From positions 1 to 64,000 of the forward strand of contig NZ_QLYY01000006.1 in NCBI RefSeq assembly GCF_003350295.1: a stretch of 64,000 nt of DNA, written 5' to 3'. The stretch is from Vibrio tetraodonis. GTDB lineage: Bacteria; Pseudomonadota; Gammaproteobacteria; Enterobacterales; Vibrionaceae. This document shows positions 24,625-33,199 of the stretch, in pieces. The notes under the pieces were generated by a model. It saw only the letters and a program-made list of their open reading frames with translations. It ran no database searches and was not told the origin of the DNA. Both the position numbers and the translations under genes were made by a program. Within the stretch, counting starts at the first letter, position 1; each line of letters starts with the position of its first letter.

Positions 24625-25695
24625 ATGAAAAACAGATGGTTAGGTTTAACATGTACATTGCCTTTATTAATCGCCTGCAACAGTGGCTCTAGTATACAGC
24701 TCTTTAGTGAAACGGTTTCTAAGCAGCAAATCGAGACCATAGTGTCGAACATTGATGCGCGTTATCCAGAAGCAACGGAGGAGCAAAAGCAAAAGGCGGC
24801 TGAAGCTGTGGTACGCGCCATTGAAAATATGGTGTTTGTCGAAGGTGGCAGTTTTGATATGGGCGATTTTAAAATGGATTGTGATTTCCCTACCCAAACA
24901 GAAAATCGTCTTGATTGGTCCCCTGATGTCGAGTGTTTTAACTTTGCTACCAACCTATCAGGTGCGCAACATTTACACAAAGTTACCCTCGACTCTTATT
25001 CTATTTCTAGATATGAGACCAGCTTTTTGGATATGGAGTGGATGCGCCAAATTAATCAATTGCCGCCCGCCATGACATACTATATCAGTATAATCCCGAT
25101 GCAAGCTAAACCGATGAAACGCACGGATGATAAATACCACAACGCGATGAAGTACAACTTAAAACATACAAGAGCGACGTATACTAAATCGTGGCAAGAA
25201 GCCAAAGACTACTGCCAATGGTTAGGTGATATCTCTGGCTTAGCGTTTGATTTACCGACCGAAGCGCAGTGGGAATACGCGGCAAGAAGTCGAGGCCAGC
25301 ACTACTACTATGCCACCAATGACGGTTATCGATCTTATGCCGAAGGGTGGTATGTGGATCCTATCACCGATAAATATGTGGAGATCTTACCCTCAGAGGT
25401 CAACAGTGGAATACATGACGAGGAATATATTGGCCAATGGCCTGCTAACCCACTTGGCATTTATGGTATGAGTAATGGGATTAGCGAATGGGTCAACGAT
25501 TGGTATGAAAAGGATTATTATCTCAATTCACCAGAGCTTAACCCTCAAGGACCCAAACATGCCGATAAGAAAGTAATGCGAGATGGGGGGGGCGTAAAGA
25601 CTTTTGGACGTGTAGGGAAAGAACTCGTTTTTGAACACTACTCTATAACAGACAGTTTTCGCTGCGCTGTGCAAAGTACCAAGCCTATCAACTAA
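24625..25695 (+). CDS. Lipoprotein with formylglycine-generating-enzyme (SUMF1)-type domain, candidate T6SS immunity protein
   Basis: 356 residues from ATG 24625 (AAAGGA upstream); an ATG 27 bp earlier would put charged residues before the signal. LGLTCTLPLLIAC is a lipoprotein signal with Cys18. From residue 75 on, FVEGGSFDMGDF, YSISRYETSFLDM, LPTEAQWEYAARS, NPLGIYGMSNGISEWVNDWY and DSFRCAV mark the FGE-sulfatase fold. The catalytic cysteine pair of true FGEs is not evident, so it may be a binding protein. It converges on the T6SS effector gene and shares its terminator. A periplasm-facing lipoprotein fits an immunity protein, but that is inference. Confidence 0.7.
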   Translation: MKNRWLGLTCTLPLLIACNSGSSIQLFSETVSKQQIETIVSNIDARYPEATEEQKQKAAEAVVRAIENMVFVEGGSFDMGDFKMDCDFPTQTENRLDWSPDVECFNFATNLSGAQHLHKVTLDSYSISRYETSFLDMEWMRQINQLPPAMTYYISIIPMQAKPMKRTDDKYHNAMKYNLKHTRATYTKSWQEAKDYCQWLGDISGLAFDLPTEAQWEYAARSRGQHYYYATNDGYRSYAEGWYVDPITDKYVEILPSEVNSGIHDEEYIGQWPANPLGIYGMSNGISEWVNDWYEKDYYLNSPELNPQGPKHADKKVMRDGGGVKTFGRVGKELVFEHYSITDSFRCAVQSTKPIN

Positions 25696-25697
25696 TC

Positions 25698-25721
25698 GTG
25701 GCCCATTTGGGCCACAGTTTT
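25698..25721. terminator. Bidirectional terminator between lipoprotein and effector genes
   Basis: GTGGCCC (25698-25704), loop ATTT, GGGCCAC (25709-25715), then AGTTTT. It lies between two convergent stop codons 24 bp apart. Confidence 0.85.
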
Positions 25722-28281
25722 AGACATAAGGGTAAGAGGTAGGATTGCCATATAAAGCGGCGTATTGCTGCTCGATTTGGGTCCGCTTTTGAATAAAGTC
25801 CATTTGTTGATAAGCCTCAAAGGGCGCGAGCGCCACCTTACCAGTCAAGTTGATTTCAGTGAGTGTCGCCACCCAGCGATTAAACATCTCTTGCTGCTTA
25901 TTATCAAGAATGGCATTGATTCGCTCAATACTTTCAAATAGCATCTTTTCACCGCGCATTTTGCTACCCGTTGGGTTCATTCTTGCCAAGATTTCTTCAA
26001 ACTTATGCCAGCTGTAGGTGCTTTCTTGTAGCAGTTTACAGATTGCCAGCTCTTGTTTTTCTTCCCAATTAAAAACAAAGGTACGGGTTAAGGTATCAAG
26101 CATTCGGCCTATGGCTTCTGGCGGGAGCTGGTTGAAAGGAACTCCGCTGCGAGTCGAGTCATTTAGAACCCGCTCTGCTAATACAATCGCTTCTTTTTCG
26201 AGATTTAATGTTTCGTTTCTTTCTTGTCTGATTTTCTTTATCATATCTTCACCAGCAGAAACGGCTAGCTCAAGCGCATTCGCAGGTGAAGTAATAGTGT
26301 CAACCGCAGTAAAGGCAAAATAGGTAGCATCAACCAAATACTCATAAGCCTCGGAGCTGATATTTTTGAGTAAGCGATAGTCGATGTATTGCAGCCCTTG
26401 CCAAATCACTTTAGCCAGCTGCCAGAATGCTTGCCCATCTATAGCAATGGCAAAACCTCCACCGCCACCGATCCCCCAAACCAATTTGGCTGAGACTTTA
26501 AGGAAAAATTGACCTCCTTTTAAGTGTAAAACAAAATCGACGTTATAACCGCCACCCAGAGCAACATTGCCTTCCAGTTTTATCTCCGCCAAGGCACTGA
26601 AATTAGTGATGGTGTCTTTTTGTGGCTCTTTCCATTGAACGCCTCCTGAGAATTCACCGCTTAGCTGCCCGCCACCAAATATGCCTGCTTTAAAGCCCAC
26701 TTGACCATTGGTATTGCCCATAGTGACGTTTGGATCAAACAAAATCCCCACATCATCGCCGGCTTCACGAGTTTTATTGCTGATACCTGCTCTTGCTTGC
26801 CCCGTAACACCGACAAAACAGCCCAGTTTCACTTTGGCATTAAATCTAAAGCTGCCGTATGAGTAAGTGGCGTTCTGACCATTCGCGTCTTTGTAGCTTA
26901 GGCAAGGGGTATAGCCTGCATCACTGGGTAAGAACAGCTCGGCGGCAACCGCCGCTTCAAACACAGAGAACGCTGCTTGGGCGCCGACTCCCAAGTCTAC
27001 TTGCACATCCGCTCTGCCGTGCTCATCTTTATTAAACGGGTTGAGTTCTGCATCCACCGCCGCTTGCATTCCCCAACGGCCAAGCTGCGCTTCGGCACTG
27101 ACCGCAAATATAGTGTTGTCATCGCTATCGCGCAGCAGTGAGCTGGTCGCTTTCCATTCAGCAATTTTTCCACCCGGCGCTTGCCATTTCGCAAGGCTAG
27201 CCTTGAGGTCAGGGTTTAAGGCTTTTTTAACCGTATCTTCAGAAATGTCTTGAGCAATGGCTTGACCTAGGGCTTTCATATCCCCTTGGGTAAACGCGCG
27301 ATTGGTATGGGTGGTACTGGATAGGGTCATCCATGAGTGGCGAATTCGGGTCTCACGCTCGAAAAAGGCCTCTCTGACGTAGAGATAAATACCGCGATTA
27401 ATCGAGTAGAGCTCACGTACCCCAGAGCGATTAACAATGCCATCCAAACGGGTTTCTCTGGTATTGCTTAACCTAGCTAGGTTATCAGACTGAACATTGG
27501 GCGTTTCAGGGGGTAGAGCTTGCTTGGCGATGGTTTCCCACTTAGCCAGTTCTTGTTTTAAGTTAGGAACCACGGTATTGGTCAAGTGGACTTTGAGTTT
27601 GTCGGTTGAGTCTTGCGTTCCATACCAATGACCATAAGCTTCGATGTAGTCAATGCGGTTTTTTATCTCGGTAACTTTCGCATTCGCGAGTCGCTGATTC
27701 TCAAGCGCTTTATTTTTTTCTTCATTCGCTTTGCGCTGCTGTTTCGCTCTTGAAGAGGCATGATTTTTGGTGCTTGGGGCAGGCAAGACGCCAGCATGGA
27801 TAAGTTTTTCACACAATGCTTGGCGCTGCTCAGCGTGTTTTTCTATCTCAGCCCAAGCTTGTGCACCTTGAGGCGCGTTGCTGACTACGTCTTGATAGCA
27901 CTGGAACAGAGTTTGAGTTTGCTCAATTTCTTCATCAAGCTTTTCCACCGCCTCTGCGGTTAAACAGTAAAAATGATTACCAGCATCACCGGTAGCAAAC
28001 ACCACGTCGTCAATGTCTTTGGACGCGCACAAAGGGGGCATGACAAGGCGCCCTTTTTTCTTGACGCACATGGCCGTCACTGGCTCAACAGGAAAGTCGG
28101 GCTGCGCAGGTTTGGTCTCTTGTGGTACAGGAAGCTGTAGGGTATCACCCGCCACAATCAAGTCAGGATTGGGTTGATACTGTGGGTTTAATCGCAACAA
28201 GGTCGAAAAGTTAACGTTTTGCGCGATACCGATACCAATCAAGGTATCGCCGGGTTTAATCACATAAGGTTGGGTGCTCAT
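25720..28281 (-). CDS. LysM-domain T6SS effector candidate
   Basis: 853 residues. An N-terminal LysM domain (YVIKPGDTLIGIGIAQNVNF, residues 5-52) is followed by a cysteine-containing segment, a coiled region (SRAKQQRKANEEKNKALENQ) and a long glycine-rich beta-like domain (about 380-620, with VSAKLVWGIGGGGGFAIAID). A helical C-terminus ends the protein. There is no signal peptide. It lies directly after vgrG and a DUF4123 adaptor, the usual order for an effector loaded on the VgrG spike. I cannot name the toxic activity; the C-terminal third is the likely toxin. G+C is visibly higher than in the neighbouring cargo. Confidence 0.72.
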   Translation of the reverse strand: MSTQPYVIKPGDTLIGIGIAQNVNFSTLLRLNPQYQPNPDLIVAGDTLQLPVPQETKPAQPDFPVEPVTAMCVKKKGRLVMPPLCASKDIDDVVFATGDAGNHFYCLTAEAVEKLDEEIEQTQTLFQCYQDVVSNAPQGAQAWAEIEKHAEQRQALCEKLIHAGVLPAPSTKNHASSRAKQQRKANEEKNKALENQRLANAKVTEIKNRIDYIEAYGHWYGTQDSTDKLKVHLTNTVVPNLKQELAKWETIAKQALPPETPNVQSDNLARLSNTRETRLDGIVNRSGVRELYSINRGIYLYVREAFFERETRIRHSWMTLSSTTHTNRAFTQGDMKALGQAIAQDISEDTVKKALNPDLKASLAKWQAPGGKIAEWKATSSLLRDSDDNTIFAVSAEAQLGRWGMQAAVDAELNPFNKDEHGRADVQVDLGVGAQAAFSVFEAAVAAELFLPSDAGYTPCLSYKDANGQNATYSYGSFRFNAKVKLGCFVGVTGQARAGISNKTREAGDDVGILFDPNVTMGNTNGQVGFKAGIFGGGQLSGEFSGGVQWKEPQKDTITNFSALAEIKLEGNVALGGGYNVDFVLHLKGGQFFLKVSAKLVWGIGGGGGFAIAIDGQAFWQLAKVIWQGLQYIDYRLLKNISSEAYEYLVDATYFAFTAVDTITSPANALELAVSAGEDMIKKIRQERNETLNLEKEAIVLAERVLNDSTRSGVPFNQLPPEAIGRMLDTLTRTFVFNWEEKQELAICKLLQESTYSWHKFEEILARMNPTGSKMRGEKMLFESIERINAILDNKQQEMFNRWVATLTEINLTGKVALAPFEAYQQMDFIQKRTQIEQQYAALYGNPTSYPYV

Positions 28282-28288
28282 GAGTTCA

Positions 28289-28882
28289 TCACCATTGCTG
28301 TGCGATGCGCTGCATCGTACTGAGTTGTTCTTGTGAAAGTGTCCAAGGCTTTATTGGCTGTGTGGGCGCCATGGGAGCGTTTAATGACACGCTCATCCAT
28401 GTGCTGTCATGCCACTGCAAACGAGACAATAAGGGAAAGAGAGCTTGCCGAGCATCGTCACTGAGCGATGCCATTAATGGCAATAAAGCTCTGGGTTCGT
28501 AATAACGAAATAGCGTTTCACTGCTCCCGGTGGGCATGAAAAGGCGCTGGCGTAACGAGGTAGCGACTGCTTCTGTGGCAATGGTGGTTGGGCTCCACAC
28601 TAAGCACCCGCAAGGTGAGGCGCTCATCCCTTCGACACAGGCTTTGAGTGCCTCTTGAGAGCTGTTTAAAGGAATAAATACTGGGCCATTAGGCAAATGA
28701 GATAATCGTGTTCCTGCCATCAAAAGTTGAACATCAAGGGGTTCTAAATAAGCACTAAGTGTGGTCTTCCAATCCGGCCAAAGCTGTGGCTCGATAATGG
28801 CATACACACTCTGCCCTTCAACTAGGTGAGGCACGCTCTCACTTTGAATGCGCCATTGACTTATTAACTGTGTATTTGACAT
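28289..28882 (-). CDS. DUF4123-type T6SS adaptor (effector chaperone)
   Basis: 197 residues from ATG 28882 (MSNTQLISQW); an ATG at 28906 would add eight residues. The core (VYAIIEPQLWPDW, FIPLNSSQEALKACVEGM, LFRYYEPRALLPLM) is the DUF4123 pattern: a domain that links an effector to the tip of its VgrG. It overlaps the end of vgrG by 19 bp and stops 7 bp before the effector start, so all three are translationally coupled. Confidence 0.85.
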   Translation of the reverse strand: MSNTQLISQWRIQSESVPHLVEGQSVYAIIEPQLWPDWKTTLSAYLEPLDVQLLMAGTRLSHLPNGPVFIPLNSSQEALKACVEGMSASPCGCLVWSPTTIATEAVATSLRQRLFMPTGSSETLFRYYEPRALLPLMASLSDDARQALFPLLSRLQWHDSTWMSVSLNAPMAPTQPIKPWTLSQEQLSTMQRIAQQW

Positions 28883-31122
28883 GTGTTGCCACTCCCGCAA
28901 TCGCAAAGTTCTTGCATAAGACCGCCTTCTTCAACCAAGCCTTGGTAGGCGGCAGGTGTCATTACAGGCAAGTCTTTTTTCATAATGGATAGACCCTTAG
29001 GACGCCGAGTGTGTACACTGACGTTACCGTGCGATGCGCCGCCGGGGTTAATCTTGACTCGGCCACCTGTCGCTTTGACATCACTTGCCCCGTCAATGGT
29101 GATGGCGGTCCCGTTAAGGTGAATGGTGCCACTGCTTTTGAGCACCAAGCTTGATGCGCCGACTTGAACTTTGATTTCATCCGCAGACACAATCGCGGTG
29201 CTGCCTTCGGCTCGAACCGACGTATTACCGTTGACTTCCACTTCAAGATGATTACCAACGCTCAGACTGTCATCGGCGCCAATATTGGTTGAGCGTGAAG
29301 CCAGCGCGACGCTACCTTGGCGTTCACCAACCTCTAAGGTGTCGTTTTTCCCGATGTGGGTGACGCGATGCTCATCCACATACCAATCTCTGTTTTTCCC
29401 GACATTAATGGTTTGATTGGCGTTATAGGTGACCGTCACATCTTGCTCGACCCGCTCCATAAACGTTTGTTTTGTCTCTGAGGTTTTATGGCCGTGAATG
29501 GTTTCTTTGCGATCGCCATGGACGTTATTCTCTTGGTTTCGGCCTACTTCGAGCTCTTCATCATTACCTATATCTCGGTAACGGTTATTCCGCACCTTAG
29601 TTTTCATGTCCTTTTGAGCACGAAAATGCACCATTTCTTGGTCATTTTCATCTTCAAAGTGTATTTCGTTGTAACCGTCTGCCTTATGGCTTTGGGTGCG
29701 AAAAACGGTGCGGGTTTTATGCTCTGGCAACTCATAAGGAGGGGTATGTAAGCCGTTATACACCGCGCCTGTGACGAGCGGTCTATCAGGATCGCCTTCT
29801 AAAAAGGTTACCACCACCTCATGGCCGATGCGCGGCAGATACACGGCGCCCCAGTTAGGTGCGGCCATCGATTGGCTGACTCGCAGCCAGCATGAGCTAT
29901 GCTCGTCACTTTGCCCATAACGGTCCCAGTGAAATTGCACTTTAATTCGCCCAAATTCATCGGTGTAGATTTCTTCCCCCGCAGGCCCAACGACGACCGC
30001 CGTTTGCGGCCCATCAACCACAGGGGAGGCCATTTTGGGGGCGCGATAGGTGACATCACGTGGCAGACAAACAAACTGATTTTGATAGGTTGTGGGGGCA
30101 TCGGCGCCTTCTTCTTCATGCACGCGAGGGTTGTCACCAAGGTGCATCACAGAGAGCATCAGATAATCACGGTTGACCGAGGAGCGCGGATGCTCGCTTA
30201 TCTCGAAACTTAAGCCTGAGGCCAAACGCATAATATTGCTTGAGGCATGAATTTGGTGACTATCTACCGCGTATTCTGACATCCACTCACTGCTGCGCTG
30301 AGCGCCAAAGTCAGGAGAAGTGTAGCGCCCGGGGTAATCATAGCGCTGCAAGTCCCAATTGATCTTGTCTTCAGCGTCTTGGCCTTGAGGTATACTCGGA
30401 GTGAGATAGTTATAATCGCTGTAGCTCACATAACCTGTTAAGGCGCGGTGAACTTGTTCCAAATCGAAAATGTGTTCTTTATCGGACACACCGCCACCTT
30501 GAGAGTGAAATAGCATCGGCCCGATATAAGAGGCGTTGAGCGGTGTGCTGACAAGCTCAGGAATGGTATCATTGCTGTCAACAATGACCATGGTATGCGC
30601 AGCATCACTATGCTCAAAATAAAACCACATGCCATGTTCGGCTAAAAGACGCTGAACAAAATGGTGGTCATTTTCGCGGTATTGCAACACGTAGTCTTTT
30701 TCTTGATATTGCCCCGCCAGTTCAAAGCGATAATCGCTCATCCCAGCATCATCAAAAACATGGCGAATAATATCTGGCGCGGTTTTATTTTGGAAAATGC
30801 GGCAATCTTGGCGCTGGGTCAAAAACCAAAGTTGAGGTACTAGAGTAATCTGGTAGCGAGAGTAGCGCCGACCAGAGCCCATATAACTCAGCTCTGAAAC
30901 GCTGCCATTAAACTGGCGAGCCGCCGCTAAACCTTGACCATAAACACTCAGCACGCCAGTTTTTCTGCTCAGCGCCTCGAAGCTAATGTCATCATTTTCA
31001 GATAAGACGGTCAGGCTCATTTCAAACGGGGCAGACAGGGCTTCCGTCACCCGAAAACTTTCTACTTTGAATGCCCCTAAAAACCCAGAGACCTCAAAGC
31101 TAAACTCAATATCATTCGCCAT
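28864..31122 (-). CDS. vgrG: T6SS spike protein VgrG
   Basis: 752 residues. FSFEVSGFLGAFKVESFRVTE opens the gp27-like part; DRPLVTGAVYNGLHTPPYELP and YTDEFGRIKVQFHWDRYG mark the gp5-like OB region; the C-terminal needle repeat has GTIHLNGTAITIDGASDVKA. The last residues (CDCGSGNTCQIHS) form a small cysteine-rich tail. It is the puncturing tip of the type VI secretion machine; no sheath or baseplate genes are in this window, so it depends on a T6SS encoded elsewhere. First gene of a three-gene unit carried by the CAST. Confidence 0.95.
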   Translation of the reverse strand: MANDIEFSFEVSGFLGAFKVESFRVTEALSAPFEMSLTVLSENDDISFEALSRKTGVLSVYGQGLAAARQFNGSVSELSYMGSGRRYSRYQITLVPQLWFLTQRQDCRIFQNKTAPDIIRHVFDDAGMSDYRFELAGQYQEKDYVLQYRENDHHFVQRLLAEHGMWFYFEHSDAAHTMVIVDSNDTIPELVSTPLNASYIGPMLFHSQGGGVSDKEHIFDLEQVHRALTGYVSYSDYNYLTPSIPQGQDAEDKINWDLQRYDYPGRYTSPDFGAQRSSEWMSEYAVDSHQIHASSNIMRLASGLSFEISEHPRSSVNRDYLMLSVMHLGDNPRVHEEEGADAPTTYQNQFVCLPRDVTYRAPKMASPVVDGPQTAVVVGPAGEEIYTDEFGRIKVQFHWDRYGQSDEHSSCWLRVSQSMAAPNWGAVYLPRIGHEVVVTFLEGDPDRPLVTGAVYNGLHTPPYELPEHKTRTVFRTQSHKADGYNEIHFEDENDQEMVHFRAQKDMKTKVRNNRYRDIGNDEELEVGRNQENNVHGDRKETIHGHKTSETKQTFMERVEQDVTVTYNANQTINVGKNRDWYVDEHRVTHIGKNDTLEVGERQGSVALASRSTNIGADDSLSVGNHLEVEVNGNTSVRAEGSTAIVSADEIKVQVGASSLVLKSSGTIHLNGTAITIDGASDVKATGGRVKINPGGASHGNVSVHTRRPKGLSIMKKDLPVMTPAAYQGLVEEGGLMQELCDCGSGNTCQIHS

Positions 31123-31485
31123 ACAGCTTCACTCTTATGACCCAAATAACTGCGGGTAATCAATCTACATGCATATTAAATGGCTGAACTGTAACAAGTT
31201 ATGTGGAAATCATCACTGAGCTAAACCACTGAGTGAACGTTAAAAGAGGCTGGTAAAGTGACTGACTCAATGGTGTATTTGTTTGGAGTGGTGTTTAAAG
31301 AGAACCAAATAGCCAGTGAAAACGACTGTTTTTACTCTCAGCATATAATTGTGGTTTTGTGATGGGGTTTGCAGTGTGGGGTTAGGAGGTATTGTATTTA
31401 GGATGTCATTTGTGACTTTCATTAAGGTTAGCGACTCATTATGCGATAGACTATCTAATATCATTTCTGAATAGAGAAACAAATT
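31123..31485. other. Intergenic region upstream of vgrG
   Basis: About 360 bp without a convincing gene. It must hold the vgrG promoter and the promoter of the divergent small acidic protein. I see no clear repeat or operator. Confidence 0.4.
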
Positions 31486-31752
31486 ATGAGTAAAAAACGG
31501 TTGTCAGAAAAAGATCTTTTAGAGGAGTTAACGAGTCATACTGCACACTCTGACGAGCTCGCGACTGCACGTAATAAAGATTGGGGATCTTATTCCGAAG
31601 ACACTGATAAGGCAGACAACGATTTCCTAGTTCAACGAGAAGATGCAATTGACTCTTCCCGAATTGAATTTGAGGAAGATGAGCAAGACCGAGAACTAAT
31701 TAAGCAAAGAGAAAACTCTCCAGAAATTGACATTGATATTGATGATTTGTGA
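31486..31752 (+). CDS. Small acidic protein, possibly an antitoxin-like remnant
   Basis: 88 residues, strongly acidic towards the end (FEEDEQDRELIKQ, then EIDIDIDDL). The opening KKRLSEKDLLEELTSHTAHS resembles the LSEKELL..LTP.TAHADELA leader seen before AbrB-type antitoxins, but no DNA-binding or toxin partner follows. Start is preceded by a purine-rich stretch (GAGAAAC). I treat it as a real but uncharacterised gene. The 358 bp to the next gene show nothing firm. Confidence 0.5.
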   Translation: MSKKRLSEKDLLEELTSHTAHSDELATARNKDWGSYSEDTDKADNDFLVQREDAIDSSRIEFEEDEQDRELIKQRENSPEIDIDIDDL

Positions 31753-32110
31753 ACAAAAATTTTGTGTTATGGGTTTTATTATGCTGCCCCATTCCTTGTT
31801 TCGACCGATTTAACACAGATATCACCAAAGCCTCATTTGACATATTTTTCTAATTTAACTGCGAGACCAAACTCAGTGTGCCATTACAGTTATCTAACGC
31901 CAAACATTGACACCATATACGTATCACTCAAACTGACAGCTTTATATCTACCAACGTAAGATAAACCTCGAATTCCTCAAAAATTATAATAAAAACATAG
32001 TCTTAAAAACCTTGAGGTGTGTCGTTGTGACAATAATTATGCTATTGTACTTGTCCATTCTATACCTGTTTGATTGCGTATAGTTGTTGTGGCGAAGCAT
32101 AAGGATGTTT

Positions 32111-33199
32111 ATGGGTTTAGCTGAAGCGTTGATCAGTATTCCACAGTCTGAAAGAGGCGGTGAAATTGCACAACGAGGTTTTGATTATCAAACTTGTTGG
32201 GCGTTGTCACAGATGTTGGAATACGAACTGGATGGAAAGGACTATGTGTTTATCTTTGAATATCATGATGACGTACTAATTTTGGATAGTGAAGATGCGC
32301 CTCAAGATCTGACCTTTGCTCAAGTTAAGACCAGAGAGTCAAAGCGGACTGTGCATAATTTACAAAAGAGCACCGCGAAAAAGCCAATATCAATCATTGG
32401 TAAGCTTTTCTTACATCAGAAAAATTTTGCAAGCTATTCACCCAAGTTACTTTTTGTAACCAATGCTTCGTTCAACTTCTATGCTAAAGCAGGAGGAAAG
32501 ACCTGTTTCGATGTAAACAGTATTGAAAGTACAGACCAAGAGAAGTTTAAACAAGCAATCAAAGAACAAGTCGAGTTAGAGGAAGAACATATTGATTTGT
32601 CCACTTTAAGGTTTATTCAGTCTTCCCTCAGCTTAGATGACCATATGACACACCTAAAAGGAAAACTATGTGATTTCCTTGGAAAGAAATATGGTGAAAG
32701 CACTACATTGAGTCCTAACGCATTGGCGACCTTACTTGAATCTGAGTGTAGGCAAAAATCTAAGTTCAAATCGGCAGATATTGCTAACTTTATGGATTTA
32801 GTTTCTCGAAAGGGTTTTTCGTCTAAAGCATTCAATAATGTTATTGAATCCCTTAATACCAGTAACAGCCTGAAGCCTGACTGGGAGATGGCAGAGCCTG
32901 TTTTTAAAGATTTGAACAAAGGTGCACTACAACTTATACAGCTGAAAGCATCGTTCTCACAAGTCTGTATCGACTTAAATAAGAATAAAAAAAATCCATC
33001 AAGTGTATATTTAGAGCATGCAATCAGCCTTTATGACCAAATCAAAATAAATAAAGACCTTAAACTGTATATCACTGAAACAATTATGAATATTGATATG
33101 CTCTGTCCGGATTATAAAATGGCTCTAAAATCAGGAAAGAAAGAATGTATCGTTGTCTATTCAATAATCCAGAAGCTGTTAGAGGAAGGTGAGAAATGA
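32111..33199 (+). CDS. DUF4297/Cap4-type nuclease, LmuA-like effector of a Lamassu-type defence pair
   Basis: 362 residues from ATG 32111, with AAGGA 5 nt before it; the frame is open 27 bp further up. The N-terminal nuclease shows RGGEIAQRGFDYQTCWAL, FIFEYHDDVLIL and TFAQVKTRES, the E...DD...QxK layout of DUF4297 (Cap4-like) PD-(D/E)xK enzymes. The rest is helical. It overlaps the next gene, an SMC-like ATPase, by 4 bp. Cap4-type nuclease plus SMC ATPase is the core of Lamassu systems, which trigger DNA cleavage upon phage or plasmid sensing. The family match is firm, the system name less so. Confidence 0.75.
   Translation: MGLAEALISIPQSERGGEIAQRGFDYQTCWALSQMLEYELDGKDYVFIFEYHDDVLILDSEDAPQDLTFAQVKTRESKRTVHNLQKSTAKKPISIIGKLFLHQKNFASYSPKLLFVTNASFNFYAKAGGKTCFDVNSIESTDQEKFKQAIKEQVELEEEHIDLSTLRFIQSSLSLDDHMTHLKGKLCDFLGKKYGESTTLSPNALATLLESECRQKSKFKSADIANFMDLVSRKGFSSKAFNNVIESLNTSNSLKPDWEMAEPVFKDLNKGALQLIQLKASFSQVCIDLNKNKKNPSSVYLEHAISLYDQIKINKDLKLYITETIMNIDMLCPDYKMALKSGKKECIVVYSIIQKLLEEGEK

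Noticed and set aside
29488..30843. Several plus-strand frames inside vgrG
   Set aside because: They are antisense shadows of a clearly coding VgrG gene.
31486..31752. Toxin-antitoxin pair
   Set aside because: Only the leader resembles antitoxins; no DNA-binding domain and no toxin gene follow.
31762..31959. 65-residue frame after the small acidic protein
   Set aside because: No ribosome site, unusual composition and no recognisable motif.
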